Source: Bin80 sp964503085
GTDB lineage: Bacteria > Bacteroidota > Rhodothermia > Rhodothermales > Bin80
Length of the DNA: 46,077 nucleotides
Reading direction: 5' to 3'
Assembly (NCBI GenBank): GCA_964503085.1
Contig: CAZCYQ010000027.1
Span: forward strand, 1-46,077
The position numbers were made by a program, and so were the translations under genes. Numbering within the stretch: the stretch's first letter is position 1; each line of letters opens with the position of its first letter. A model generated the notes under the pieces. It was not told the DNA's origin. It was given only the letters and a program-made list of their open reading frames with translations, and did no database searches. Shown here piece after piece: positions 1-9,083 of the stretch.

Positions 1-378
1 CTTTCGAAAATTACCTAAATTTATGACTCATCTCACAATTAAGGGCGAAGACCCACAAATAAATCCAGCTTCCGGTAAAGGGATACGCTCGTACTAAAGA
101 TCCACTCGCAACCGCTGTAATATCGGATCCCTCGGGGTATCCGCACAGCAAAAGACTTTCAGTCTGCCTCAGTAAACGCTGAACCGATACAATCTCCTGG
201 TATCTAAAAAACAATTTACAGCGATTGAACAGAGCAATTCGGCTCCCGCCCAAACTGATACAGGGCTGCAATCCACCGAACCTGCAAAATCTGGAGAGAA
301 AAGTCCAGATGCTACCCGAAAACTAAGCTAGACTGCCCGTCAGGTTTGTCTGCAAACAATCCGTCGCTGACGGATCAC
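1..378. other. Region downstream of the exbD operon without a clear gene
   Basis: No gene can be supported here with confidence. A weak minus-strand frame at 11-271 (86 codons, TTG start) is open, but it has no recognisable domain and an alternative frame nearby looks equally plausible. A small inverted repeat (arms 290-295 and 304-309) is present. The stretch may hold decayed coding sequence or the spacer to the next gene beyond the window edge. Confidence 0.4.
361..373 (-). terminator. Possible weak terminator hairpin after the exbD operon
   Basis: A perfect 5-bp stem (CCGTC/GACGG, 3-nt loop) lies a few bases past the stop codon of the last exbD-like gene. Read on the minus strand it is followed by ATTGTTTG, a poor U-tract. 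The position fits an operon end, but the stem is short. Confidence 0.3.
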
Positions 379-831
379 TCACATATTGGAAATATCCCGC
401 CTGGATGAATAACTGATTCGAAGCGTGCCCGCTTTTCGAAGCTCACCATGGACGTCCGTAACGATCCCCATTTCCGATTCCTCATCCACCCGCAGAGATA
501 CAATCAATCTTGGCTGTTCGGTGAGCTTTCTATACATAATTGATCGGATGTTAACCAAATCCTCGATAATAGCGTCATCAATCTGCACTTTTGTATCCCC
601 TACGGCATTACCCCGCAACTTCTCTGGACCCATCCATACGTAGGAGACATACCGCTTCTGCTCAATTTTCGTGAGTGCTTCCGCCTGTGGCAGGATCGTC
701 CGAACCTGTACCTCCTGTTCCCGCAACACGGTTGTAACCATGAAGAAGATCAGAAGCATAAAAATGATATCTGGCAATGATGCCGTAGATATCTCCGGCT
801 TAGCCTTGGACTTTTTTGTGAAGTGAGCCAT
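379..831 (-). CDS. exbD: ExbD/TolR-family biopolymer transport protein (second copy)
   Basis: This is a 150-residue ExbD/TolR-type protein, the proton-channel partner of an ExbB/TolQ/MotA-like protein that energises outer-membrane transport or envelope maintenance through the proton-motive force. A short cytoplasmic N-terminus rich in lysine is followed by one membrane segment at about residues 20-38, containing the family's LPDIIFMLLIFFMV motif whose aspartate takes part in proton flow. The rest is a periplasmic domain with several basic and acidic patches. It lies 16 bp downstream of another exbD-like gene and closes a four-gene minus-strand operon. Two ExbD paralogues after one ExbB are common in Bacteroidota, where they may form a heteromeric channel; that role is inferred. 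The family assignment is secure, the transport partner is unknown. Confidence 0.9.
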   Translation of the reverse strand: MAHFTKKSKAKPEISTASLPDIIFMLLIFFMVTTVLREQEVQVRTILPQAEALTKIEQKRYVSYVWMGPEKLRGNAVGDTKVQIDDAIIEDLVNIRSIMYRKLTEQPRLIVSLRVDEESEMGIVTDVHGELRKAGTLRISYSSRRDISNM

Positions 832-847
832 TGGTTCTTTTTCAGAT

Positions 848-1408
848 TCAGTTTCCTGGATCAGGTTCTGCTAGTGAAACCTGGGCCGGCCATTTATCAC
901 GGATCTCGTTCTCACTGGGATCCTCCAAGTCTGCACGATACTCCACGTAATTTGCAAACCCCATGGAACGGGCTTCCGTGTCCCATATCTCGAAGTAGGC
1001 CATCCAAACCTCATCCATAGTTTGGATATATAGATTATATGGCGTTAGACGGTCCGTCTTTATAGATACTACAGCCTTGCCCGGAGAATCAGAATAGCGC
1101 GCGTCCACACCGTTATTTTGAACGTGAGTCATGACTTCATTCCGGATCTGACCAACAGAAGACGGCAGGTCTTCCAGGAGAACCTGCCCCTGTGCATTAA
1201 TCAGAATCTTAAGCATGTTACGATCTGCGACCGGGGGCGGAGGCGTTGTCTCGTCCGGCTCCGGTGGCAAGGTCATACCAATCCCGGTATCTACATCAAT
1301 CGTGGTCGTGACCAGGAAGAAAATCAGAAGCAAAAATGCTATATCCGCCATTGAGGATGTCGGAATCTCCGCACCCGCACGCTTCTTTTTCTTAGCAAGA
1401 ATACCCAT
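848..1408 (-). CDS. exbD: ExbD/TolR-family biopolymer transport protein (first copy)
   Basis: A 186-residue ExbD/TolR family protein. The N-terminus is strongly basic (KKKKR), then comes one transmembrane helix at about 20-37 with the motif SSMADIAFLLLIFFLV, where the aspartate is the conserved proton-relay residue. The following proline-rich stretch (PPEPDETTPPPP, about 47-58) would span part of the periplasm. The C-terminal portion is longer than in typical 130-150-residue ExbDs and is rich in acidic residues. It is preceded by a small membrane protein gene and followed by a second exbD, all in the same direction after the motA/exbB-like gene. The protein is expected to sit in the inner membrane. 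The family is secure; whether it powers TonB receptors such as the one at 16078 is inference. Confidence 0.9.
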   Translation of the reverse strand: MGILAKKKKRAGAEIPTSSMADIAFLLLIFFLVTTTIDVDTGIGMTLPPEPDETTPPPPVADRNMLKILINAQGQVLLEDLPSSVGQIRNEVMTHVQNNGVDARYSDSPGKAVVSIKTDRLTPYNLYIQTMDEVWMAYFEIWDTEARSMGFANYVEYRADLEDPSENEIRDKWPAQVSLAEPDPGN

Positions 1409-1427
1409 CGTGATGCAAGTTTATAGG

Positions 1428-1697
1428 TCAGGAAATGAGATTCTTGATGCCAGACACCAAAAGTGCAACTAGTGTCAGACCAAGAGAGAGCATAATGGTC
1501 ATGATACCGGCATCTGTCCATGTGGGCAGCGCTAAGCCCAAGACTACAAACAGCAACAACGGAACCGCTGCTAGTCCAATTGAGAGCATCTTTACCTTGC
1601 CGAACATCAAACTGCGCACACCAGAAGCCAGCATTACCAAGAGGCCAAGCCCCATCAATGCAAAGACTACATAAAGAGCAATATTTAGAACAGACAT
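1428..1697 (-). CDS. Small inner-membrane protein of the ExbB/ExbD operon
   Basis: About 89 residues from the ATG at 1697; a GTG at 1730 would add 11 residues. I prefer the ATG because it leads straight into a hydrophobic helix, but neither start has a clear ribosome binding site. Three hydrophobic segments are visible (about 5-26, 37-57 and 60-85 of the shorter form), with almost no polar domain. I do not recognise a named family. Small polytopic proteins in this position, between the ExbB-like and ExbD-like genes, recur in Bacteroidota energiser operons, so a role in assembling or tuning the proton channel is reasonable. That function is inferred only from location. Confidence 0.7.
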   Translation of the reverse strand: MSVLNIALYVVFALMGLGLLVMLASGVRSLMFGKVKMLSIGLAAVPLLLFVVLGLALPTWTDAGIMTIMLSLGLTLVALLVSGIKNLIS

Positions 1698-1758
1698 AAT
1701 GACTTTGTCTATTGTGAGGTGCGCGAACACCCCGGTTAGCGTACTGTCTGGGTTCCGT

Positions 1759-2448
1759 CTAAGCAGAAGATCCAGACTCCTTCATGACAAGAGAGTCGAT
1801 CAGTTCGATCGAAGCCTCCTCCATCTCTACAACAATCCGGTCAATTTTTGACACAGCGTAATTATAGAAGAACTGCAGAATAATAGCAACGATCAGACCG
1901 AATACCGTTGTCAGAAGGGCGATTTTTATGCCTCGCGCCACAAGGCTCGGAGAAATATCACCGGCGGCTTCAATCGCGTCAAAGGCCGCGACCATACCAA
2001 TAACAGTTCCGAGGAAACCAAACATTGGCGCCAGCGCAATAAAGAGCGATAACCATACAAGACCACGCTCCAGAAAACTCATTTCGATAGAGCCATAAGC
2101 GACCACTGCCTTTTCTACGGCTTCAATTCCCTCATCCGAACGCATTAGGCCAGCTTGAAAAACTGAGGCCACCGGGCCACGTGTCGAGGCGCATACCTCT
2201 TCAGCGGCTGAAACCCCACCATCCTGCAGGGCCTCTTTAACATGCACGATAAATTTGCGTGTATTCACATCAGCCAGGATCAACTGGATGACGCGCTCAA
2301 ACGCTATGGCAAGTCCGACTATGAGAATAATCAGTACCGGCCACATGAACTCTCCGCCCTGGTTGAAATAATTCACCAAAACGTTAATCATTCCTTCATC
2401 TGTGGCAGCTGCATCCTGTGGCAGCAAGACGTTTCCAAAAAGCTTCAT
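1759..2448 (-). CDS. exbB: MotA/TolQ/ExbB-family proton channel protein
   Basis: This 229-residue protein forms the pentameric inner-membrane proton channel that works with ExbD/TolR subunits. Three membrane helices are visible at about 34-54, 130-155 and 170-197. The segment LAPMFGFLGTVIGMVAAF, followed by the region around residue 175, is the hallmark of the MotA/TolQ/ExbB proton channel domain. The cytoplasmic loop between helices 1 and 2 (about 58-128) is the usual regulatory region. A strong Shine-Dalgarno sequence (GGAGG, at 2457-2461) eight bases before the ATG fixes the start at 2448. It is the first gene of a minus-strand operon with the small membrane protein and two exbD-like genes. 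Whether it energises TonB, Tol or gliding-type machinery cannot be told from this window. Confidence 0.92.
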   Translation of the reverse strand: MKLFGNVLLPQDAAATDEGMINVLVNYFNQGGEFMWPVLIILIVGLAIAFERVIQLILADVNTRKFIVHVKEALQDGGVSAAEEVCASTRGPVASVFQAGLMRSDEGIEAVEKAVVAYGSIEMSFLERGLVWLSLFIALAPMFGFLGTVIGMVAAFDAIEAAGDISPSLVARGIKIALLTTVFGLIVAIILQFFYNYAVSKIDRIVVEMEEASIELIDSLVMKESGSSA

Positions 2449-2456
2449 TGACTAGT

Positions 2457-2461
2457 CCTCC
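2457..2461 (-). promoter_or_regulatory. Ribosome binding site of the exbB-like gene
   Basis: GGAGG on the minus strand, eight bases upstream of the ATG at 2448. Many genes in this window lack such a clear site, so it helps fix the start of this operon. Confidence 0.7.
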
Positions 2462-2643
2462 GAGGAAATTGGTTTTAGGATTGAGAAGTAGGGTAACTGA
2501 AGGACAACCATACGATACACTGCGCACTACCCAAAAGCAATGCATCGTAAAAATGTCTTTCGTTGTTGAGTAACATAAGCCCGCCTAGTTAGGCGACTAA
2601 TTTAATACTTTAATCTGAAAGTTGAGCAATCAGGAGCATTCAG

Positions 2644-4296
2644 TCAATTATTGACTAATTCCTCGGCTTCGGGCCAAAGCTTAAGTGCTGCCTGTAATGT
2701 TTTGTCCTGCGGATGCATGACCGGGTAGAATGCTTCCAGGTCAAATATACGCACCGCCAACCTTGCTTTTATTCTGGCCTCAAGATACGGCCTATCTGCT
2801 TCTATTTCTGACTCGCTGAAGGCTCCTTCCTCTTCACCAACGCGAATGCCTCGTACACGGGCATATTCCAGAAACTTCTGAAACTCTGCATCTTCTACGG
2901 CAAACGAGTCAAAAAATCCACGCCGGTCGTCCCCCCATCTTGCTGCAAGCGCTTCACTTTCACGATCATACCACGTTCGGGCATAAGTATTCGCCAGATT
3001 CCGGCTTAATACTTCGCGAAGAAAAACTGATGCAGAATCAATGTCTGTGATGAAGTCCGGCAAAATCCCACCACCACCAATCACTGTTCGACCATTAGCC
3101 GTTTTGTAGAGTAGCGAGTCTGGCACACTGTCGATGATCTGTTGAGCACTCAGCAATGCCGTATTCGCATGCAATTCACGCTTGGAATTCATGTAATCCT
3201 CCCGTGATCCGCTAGCATACGGGGTCTGAATCAGCCGACCAGAAGGCGTGTAATAGCGAGCTATAGTTACACGCATGGCGCTCCCATCAGGAAGCAGATG
3301 TTGCTGCTGCACAAGCCCCTTCCCAAAAGTGAGTCTTCCAACAATAAGACCACGGTCGTGATCTTGTAGTGCACCAGCTACAATTTCACTCGCTGACGCA
3401 GACGCTTCATTCACAAGTACAATAACTGGCAAGTCTTCAAGTAAACCCCTCGAGCTGCCAACATACGACTGGTTTGCCTCGCGAATACGGCCCTGTTGAG
3501 ATACAATCAGTGCATCATCCGGGAGGAATTCATCAGAGATTTGCACTGCCATCTCCATGTAGCCCCCCGAGTTTCCACGCAAATCCAGGAGTAACCGCTG
3601 CATATTCTGAGCACTAAGCTCATCAACAGCTTGCCGAAATTCCCTGTGTGTTGTACCTGAGAAGCGGTTTATCTTGATGAATCCGGTTACGTCGTCAATC
3701 ATGTAAGCCGCATCCACCGCATTTAACGGAATCCGATCGCGTACAATAGTGAATTCAATGGGCCTCGTATATCCTGGGCGAACGACAACAATATCAACAG
3801 ACGTTCCTCTTGGCCCCTTGAGTGTACGCTGAACATCAGCGGTCTCAAATCCAAGTGCGCTTTGCTGGTCTATCTCTACGATCCGATCCCCCGAATGCAA
3901 TCCTACCTCTTCGCTGGGACCCCCAGGAATCACACTGAGCACTGTAAGTGTATCCTGCCCTCCAATACCCTCAATAAACTCAAACGAAATACCAATACCC
4001 TCAAAACCGCCGCTAAAGTCTTCCTCGACACGACGCATCGTCTCGGCATCTATATAGACCGAATGAGGATCAAGCTCTTCCAGCATGCCTTCCAGTGCAT
4101 GCTCAGCAAGCGCCCCCGAATCCACATCCTCCACATAACGTTCATTGATGATCAGGAATGCGTCTTCGAGTTTCTGCAGTGCGGCCCGCGTATCATCCGA
4201 CAAAGCAGACTCAAGCTGCATTCCCAGCAGTATACCCGTTACCAACACCATGACACCAACCAGTACCTTTGTATATGTGGTCCTGGACTTTCTCAT
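2644..4296 (-). CDS. S41 family carboxy-terminal processing protease (CtpA/Prc-like)
   Basis: A 550-residue S41 peptidase of the C-terminal processing protease type, exported and anchored by an uncleaved N-terminal helix (about residues 10-28), so the protease faces the periplasm. A PDZ domain spans about 95-175 with the usual GGPSEEVGLHSGDRI substrate-binding segment. The catalytic domain follows, with LLLDLRGNSGG at about 235-245, the nucleophile in NEASASASE (Ser about 301) and the general base Lys about 326 in FGKG. Residues 400-550 form an extra C-terminal extension without a recognised domain. Such enzymes trim or degrade periplasmic proteins with exposed C-termini. It is divergent from the acylase gene at 4394 with a 97-bp gap that must hold both promoters. 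The family is certain; the substrate is unknown. Confidence 0.93.
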   Translation of the reverse strand: MRKSRTTYTKVLVGVMVLVTGILLGMQLESALSDDTRAALQKLEDAFLIINERYVEDVDSGALAEHALEGMLEELDPHSVYIDAETMRRVEEDFSGGFEGIGISFEFIEGIGGQDTLTVLSVIPGGPSEEVGLHSGDRIVEIDQQSALGFETADVQRTLKGPRGTSVDIVVVRPGYTRPIEFTIVRDRIPLNAVDAAYMIDDVTGFIKINRFSGTTHREFRQAVDELSAQNMQRLLLDLRGNSGGYMEMAVQISDEFLPDDALIVSQQGRIREANQSYVGSSRGLLEDLPVIVLVNEASASASEIVAGALQDHDRGLIVGRLTFGKGLVQQQHLLPDGSAMRVTIARYYTPSGRLIQTPYASGSREDYMNSKRELHANTALLSAQQIIDSVPDSLLYKTANGRTVIGGGGILPDFITDIDSASVFLREVLSRNLANTYARTWYDRESEALAARWGDDRRGFFDSFAVEDAEFQKFLEYARVRGIRVGEEEGAFSESEIEADRPYLEARIKARLAVRIFDLEAFYPVMHPQDKTLQAALKLWPEAEELVNN

Positions 4297-4393
4297 TTTC
4301 TCACCGCAGTTACGTGACTAACAAGGATACGAAAGGCGTGCAACAACTGCATACAATAATGGATCCAACCTCTGGATTTATGAGCATCTGTCA

Positions 4394-6196
4394 ATGAAGA
4401 TAACAGTTTTCGCGACTCTGGTGGTATTCATCTGCCTAGTCGCTGGAATTTCAATATGGCGAACGGCATATAACTGGCAATCTTCTCCCCCGAAGAAAGT
4501 AACCATAGAAACTTTGGATGCTCCAGTACAGATTCTTTGGGGAGAATTCAACTCAGTGGAAATTAGGGCAAATTCCATGCCGGATGCATTAACAGGGCTT
4601 GGTTACGTCCAAGGACACCTGAACGGCTGGACTATTGCGCTCTGGAGGCAGGCCGCATTGGGCAAACTCACGGACTGGTACACACCTAAGGGAGAGCACG
4701 CAGACCGGCTCGTGCTCCAACTGGGCCTTGCTGAAATTGCCCAATTGGCTTCCAACAACCTGAGTGCAGGGGAAAAGGACCTTATTGCTGCATTTGGGGC
4801 CGGAATACAGGCTGCATGGAAAGACACAGACCATATGCACGAGTTTTTCCTGCAGGAAATCACTCCTGAACCATGGGAGCCCTGGCACACGCTCGCCATA
4901 GAGCGCTTGCTTGCATGGGTAAGCACCAGCCCAGACTCCGTGTGTAGTCTGGGATTGTCCGTTTGCAATGGAGATTCCGAACTACGTTCCATGCTGCATC
5001 TACAGGGATTTGAATTCAGTAGTTCATGGGTTTATTCTACCGCGGAACGCTCCCTGCTCTATCAACGCCATGTGGTCGGCGACGCCGTACCACCGGTATT
5101 TCAAGAGGCGGTACTGAACGTGCAGGGACAATCTGAACTGGAGGGGCTTTCACTCATTGGAACCCCCTTCTTCCCGACCGGCAGATCCCGGAATTATGCC
5201 TGGTCAATACTTGTCTATTCTCCCAAAACCAACGGACCTGTTCTCGACAGCCTTGATCAGCAAATGCATCTGACGTTCCCCCTTCGGGAAGAGATTGTAA
5301 TTCATCGGCGCACGGATAGCACCTTCAGCACCCCCGAAGCGCAACATGAGTTGAAGTGGTCTGGCTTCAATGCTGTTTCCGATGCAAAAAGCTGGTTATC
5401 TCTACCTCATGCCTCCCCTGCCGCATTTCACCTTTGGCAGGGCGCTGGAATCCTGATGTCTTCTGACGGTTCGTGGCATGTCCTTGGTAATCCAAAATTT
5501 GTGTTTCCTATGGATTCAGGTTTAGTCATAGGTAACAATCCACAGGTTCGACATGCGGCCCTCTATCTTGATGGCATTGACCCAAGGAGGAGCGATGTAG
5601 ATACATGGGTTACTGATACGCAAAGCAACTGGGTAAGGGATACACTAAGCACTATGCTTGCTTCCTTGCCAATAGACTCGTTGAGGCAAGCTCTCCCCGG
5701 CGCTCCTGCGCCAGTTAATTCTGCACTTACGTATCTGATAAACTGGGACCACCGCTTTAATAGCCAGAGTATTGGGGCAACCATTTACCATGAATGGACC
5801 CTGTCCACAGGCCTCGATTCAGAAGAAAGTCTTTATCATGCAATCAGTAGGCTGACCCAACGATTCGGGGCTGACCAAACCCAATGGCTATGGGAGCGCG
5901 TCTACGGGAGCAGTCGTGTGTTTACAGTCCACCGCAGAACGGATAGCAAAATTTTTGAGCCCCTTGAGGTGCCTTCCATGGGACATGAGACAACCATGGC
6001 CTGGGGAGGGGCTCAAGCAGCTGTTGCACCGGTAACCTGGGAAGCCTGGATGTGGAACGGAACAGGCACTCGTTATTCCATACGCAGACATCATGTGGAT
6101 ATCCATGAGCCACTTGGTCGTTACACAACAAGCTACAGCCGCTTCACGTATTCATTCCCCACATCATATTCAATCACTACAAGCCTCGTACCCTAG
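4394..6196 (+). CDS. Penicillin-acylase-like (peptidase S45) exported protein
   Basis: A 600-residue protein with an N-terminal signal or anchor helix (about 1-24). It follows the S45 Ntn-hydrolase plan. The N-terminal part matches the alpha-subunit pattern (LGYVQGHLN at 69-77, then a Trp/Arg-rich helix). The linker region leads into FSSSWVYS at 208-215, which aligns with the start of the beta subunit, where the family has Ser-Asn-x-Trp. Ser209 would then be the nucleophile freed by autocleavage, with Asn replaced by Ser. The stretch SLIGTPFFPTGRSRNYAW (about 254-271) is the typical following block. Substrates of the family include penicillins, acyl-homoserine lactones and other amides. The stop codon directly abuts the ATG of the sugar kinase at 6197, so the two are probably cotranscribed and translationally coupled. 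The protein is shorter than many S45 members, and its activity is not proven. Confidence 0.75.
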   Translation: MKITVFATLVVFICLVAGISIWRTAYNWQSSPPKKVTIETLDAPVQILWGEFNSVEIRANSMPDALTGLGYVQGHLNGWTIALWRQAALGKLTDWYTPKGEHADRLVLQLGLAEIAQLASNNLSAGEKDLIAAFGAGIQAAWKDTDHMHEFFLQEITPEPWEPWHTLAIERLLAWVSTSPDSVCSLGLSVCNGDSELRSMLHLQGFEFSSSWVYSTAERSLLYQRHVVGDAVPPVFQEAVLNVQGQSELEGLSLIGTPFFPTGRSRNYAWSILVYSPKTNGPVLDSLDQQMHLTFPLREEIVIHRRTDSTFSTPEAQHELKWSGFNAVSDAKSWLSLPHASPAAFHLWQGAGILMSSDGSWHVLGNPKFVFPMDSGLVIGNNPQVRHAALYLDGIDPRRSDVDTWVTDTQSNWVRDTLSTMLASLPIDSLRQALPGAPAPVNSALTYLINWDHRFNSQSIGATIYHEWTLSTGLDSEESLYHAISRLTQRFGADQTQWLWERVYGSSRVFTVHRRTDSKIFEPLEVPSMGHETTMAWGGAQAAVAPVTWEAWMWNGTGTRYSIRRHHVDIHEPLGRYTTSYSRFTYSFPTSYSITTSLVP

Positions 6197-7132
6197 ATGC
6201 CCTCTGCTGATTGTGTCTTCGGGCTTGATGCCGGTGCCACACAAACCCGACTGTGTGCTCGTTCATTAGCTGGAGATTCTGACCTCAAAGTCTTTGGAAG
6301 CGCTGCGAATGTGTTTCGACAGGGTGAAATACAGACGGCTGAAATCCTGTCACGCCTAATCAACAAGGCGCTTGAAAAGCTGCCAGATATAGACCTGCTT
6401 GCTATTCATGCCGGCGTAGCGGGTGCCAGCGCTTCCTCCACGCAAAAAGTGCTCGCCGACCGTATCCGCTCGCTGATTGATGGTAAAGATTCCCTCCGGA
6501 TAAGCATATCTCACGACGGGGTAAATGCTATTGAGGGAGCACTTGGCGGTGACGGCGGTCTCCTCTTTATTGCTGGTACGGGAAGCGGAGTAATGGCCCG
6601 ACCCCAAAAAAATCAAACACAAATTGACCATGTGGGAGGATGGGGATACTTGATCGGGGACGAGGGTAGCGGATACTCAATTGGACGGCGCGGCATGGCT
6701 GCCGTTGGACATGCGATTGATGGTGGACCTGCAACGATACTAACAGATCTGGTCAGAGATCATCTGAACATCCACGACCGCTATTCTCTACTGAGGGGCA
6801 TTACCAATCCTGACTGGAAGTTTCAGCATGTGGCCCCACTCGTGCTGCAAGCCTCTAGTTACGACGACGCTGTCGCGTGCGCTATCGTGCATAACGAAAC
6901 GACTTTACTTGCGCGTCAATCGGAATGGCTGTTGAAAAAGCACCCGAATCTGAACCCTAGATTTACTATCACTGGCGGGCTCAGTAATCACAAATATTAT
7001 GTTGCTAGCATGTGCAGCGTCATGAGGAGTATCTGGCCTGCCGCCGATTATACTCCGCCAACAGGCACTCCTCTGGAAGGAGCTGTGCAAATCGCAATGC
7101 GACAGATTACCGGTTCTGACGCTCCTCAATAA
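6197..7132 (+). CDS. BadF/BadG/BcrA/BcrD-type ATPase, probable N-acetylglucosamine kinase
   Basis: A 311-residue member of the ASKHA sugar kinase group resembling eukaryotic-type N-acetylglucosamine kinases. The phosphate-1 loop is GLDAGATQT (9-17), the second phosphate loop is LFIAGTGSG around residue 125, and the block GGWGYLIGDEGSGYSIGR (about 147-164) is diagnostic. The expected reaction is ATP-dependent phosphorylation of an amino sugar in the cytoplasm. The gene begins with the base after the stop of the acylase-like gene, suggesting joint expression. A glucosamine-6-phosphate deaminase gene lies far away at 44357, so an amino-sugar salvage route is plausible. The last 26 bases overlap the 3' end of the convergent acs gene. 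The exact sugar specificity is inferred from the family. Confidence 0.85.
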   Translation: MPSADCVFGLDAGATQTRLCARSLAGDSDLKVFGSAANVFRQGEIQTAEILSRLINKALEKLPDIDLLAIHAGVAGASASSTQKVLADRIRSLIDGKDSLRISISHDGVNAIEGALGGDGGLLFIAGTGSGVMARPQKNQTQIDHVGGWGYLIGDEGSGYSIGRRGMAAVGHAIDGGPATILTDLVRDHLNIHDRYSLLRGITNPDWKFQHVAPLVLQASSYDDAVACAIVHNETTLLARQSEWLLKKHPNLNPRFTITGGLSNHKYYVASMCSVMRSIWPAADYTPPTGTPLEGAVQIAMRQITGSDAPQ

Positions 7133-9083
7133 GTGAATCTACTACGGTAGGATCCGCAAGCGTGGAGGTATCCCCAAGTTGCTCATAATCATTCTCGGCA
7201 ATCTTACGCAATATGCGGCGCATGATCTTACCACTTCGTGTCTTGGGCAGGAATGGAGCAAACTGTACAAAATCCGGCTTTGCAATCGGGCCAATTTGCT
7301 TACGGACATGGTTGGATAACTCCTTTCGCAATGCATCAGAAGGCGCTTCGTCGGCATTAAGTGTCACATAGGCATAGATTCCCTGCCCCTTTATCCTATG
7401 AGGGAAGCCAACCACAGCTGCCTCGGCTACACTCGGATACGCAACCAGTGCACTCTCTACTTCTGCGGTTCCCATACGATGTCCACTAACATTGAGAACA
7501 TCGTCTACGCGTCCGGTGATCCAATAGTAGCCATCAGAATCTCGACGACATCCGTCTCCCGTAAAATACTTGCCCTCAAACGTGGCAAAATAAGTGCTCA
7601 CGAAGCGGGCATGGTCCCTGAATACAGTCCGGGCCTGGCTTGGCCAGGAGTCGGATATGGCCAGGAGGCCCTGAGCCTCGCCATCGAGTATTTTTCCGTC
7701 TTCGTCAAGAAGCTCCGGTCGTACGCCAAAGAAAGGCACCGTAGCCGAGCCTGGTTTGGTAGAGATGGCACCCGGTAAGGGTGTGATCAATATTCCTCCG
7801 GTTTCTGTCTGCCACCAGGTATCGACGATCGGGCAACGCCCATCACCAACAACTTCATGGTACCAACGCCAGGCCTCGGGATTAATGGGTTCTCCAACAG
7901 ATCCCAAAAGTCGCAAGGACGATCGACTCGTTTTCTTAACAAATGCATTCCCCTTGCTCATGAGAGCCCGTATGGCAGTCGGGGCCGTATAAAACTGGTT
8001 TACCTGGTGTTTATCTACAACTTCCCAAAAGCGGGACGCATCTGGGTAGGTCGGGGTGCCCTCAAAGAATACCTGCGTAGCCCCGTTGAGGAGTGGGCCA
8101 TAAACGATGTATGAATGGCCCGTAATCCATCCCACATCTGCAGTGCACCAAAAAACATCTCCCGCGTGGTAATCAAATACGACCTCATGTGTCATAGATG
8201 TATACACCAAATAGCCACCCGTGGTATGCAGTACACCTTTGGGCTTACCTGTCGAACCTGAAGTGTACAGTATGAACAAGGGGTCCTCGGCATTCATTGA
8301 CTGGGCCGGACATTCTGAACTGGCCGCAGGAACATGTTCATGGTACCATTGGTCCCGCCCGGCAATCCACGAAATATCTGCCCCCGTCCTCTCAACTACC
8401 AGCACTGTTTCCACCTCGGGACAGCGCTCCAATGCCTGGTCGACATTTTGCTTTAGTGGAACCCTTTTTCCACCACGCATGCTTTCGTCTGCGGTGATTA
8501 CAAACGTTGAATCACAGTCCAGAATCCGATCTGCCAAAGCCTCTGGAGAAAATCCTGCAAACACGACGGAATGCACCGCCCCGATCCGACTACATGCCAA
8601 CATTGCAGCAGCAGCTTCCGGGATCATCGGCATATAAACCGTTACACGATCACCGCGCTTTACACCCATCGTAGTGAATACATTACTGAGCCGACATACC
8701 TCTGCGTGAAGCGCGCGGTATGATATATGGCGCGCCTCTTCTGTTGGGTTGTCAGGCTCCCAGATCAATGCGGTCTGGTCACCCCTGTCAGCCAGATGCC
8801 GATCCAGACAGTTATAGGATGCATTCACCTCTCCATCCTCAAACCAGCGAATGCTGACATCTGAAGAATCAAAAGACGCATTACGTACTCGAGTAAACGG
8901 CTTGAACCAATGGATTCGATTACGTGCTTCAGCAGCCCAGAATGCATCTGGATCTGTGATGGATTCATGATATCTAGCCCGGTAAACATCCTCAGATGCT
9001 ATATGGGCGTTCGCTCTGAAACTGGATGCGGGCGAATAAAGAGTCTTTTTTTTCACGTGTCTATGGTCAGGATTTGGAGTCAA
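7107..9083 (-). CDS. acs: Acetyl-CoA synthetase (AMP-forming)
   Basis: A 658-residue acyl-adenylate-forming enzyme of the length and order expected for acetyl-CoA synthetase. It activates acetate with ATP to acetyl-AMP and then forms acetyl-CoA in the cytoplasm. Visible motifs are the P-loop-like YTSGSTGKPKGVLHTTGGYL, the acetate-site motif DTWWQTETGG, the hinge-region block GRVDDVLNVSGHRMGTAEVE and the C-terminal PKTRSGKIMRRILRKI. The lysine in that last motif is the one acetylated for regulation in characterised Acs enzymes. The N-terminal ACAS-type extension (FWAAEARNRIHWFKPF) supports Acs rather than a propionyl or longer-chain ligase. The gene is monocistronic, with a long 5' region (9084-9427) carrying a strong inverted repeat. 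Its 3' end overlaps the kinase gene on the other strand. Confidence 0.95.
   Translation of the reverse strand: MTPNPDHRHVKKKTLYSPASSFRANAHIASEDVYRARYHESITDPDAFWAAEARNRIHWFKPFTRVRNASFDSSDVSIRWFEDGEVNASYNCLDRHLADRGDQTALIWEPDNPTEEARHISYRALHAEVCRLSNVFTTMGVKRGDRVTVYMPMIPEAAAAMLACSRIGAVHSVVFAGFSPEALADRILDCDSTFVITADESMRGGKRVPLKQNVDQALERCPEVETVLVVERTGADISWIAGRDQWYHEHVPAASSECPAQSMNAEDPLFILYTSGSTGKPKGVLHTTGGYLVYTSMTHEVVFDYHAGDVFWCTADVGWITGHSYIVYGPLLNGATQVFFEGTPTYPDASRFWEVVDKHQVNQFYTAPTAIRALMSKGNAFVKKTSRSSLRLLGSVGEPINPEAWRWYHEVVGDGRCPIVDTWWQTETGGILITPLPGAISTKPGSATVPFFGVRPELLDEDGKILDGEAQGLLAISDSWPSQARTVFRDHARFVSTYFATFEGKYFTGDGCRRDSDGYYWITGRVDDVLNVSGHRMGTAEVESALVAYPSVAEAAVVGFPHRIKGQGIYAYVTLNADEAPSDALRKELSNHVRKQIGPIAKPDFVQFAPFLPKTRSGKIMRRILRKIAENDYEQLGDTSTLADPTVVDSLIEERQNR

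Noticed and set aside
2582..2595. Palindrome CGCCTA-GT-TAGGCG between the protease 3' end and exbB
   Set aside because: Loop too small and no U-run on the relevant strand; could be chance.
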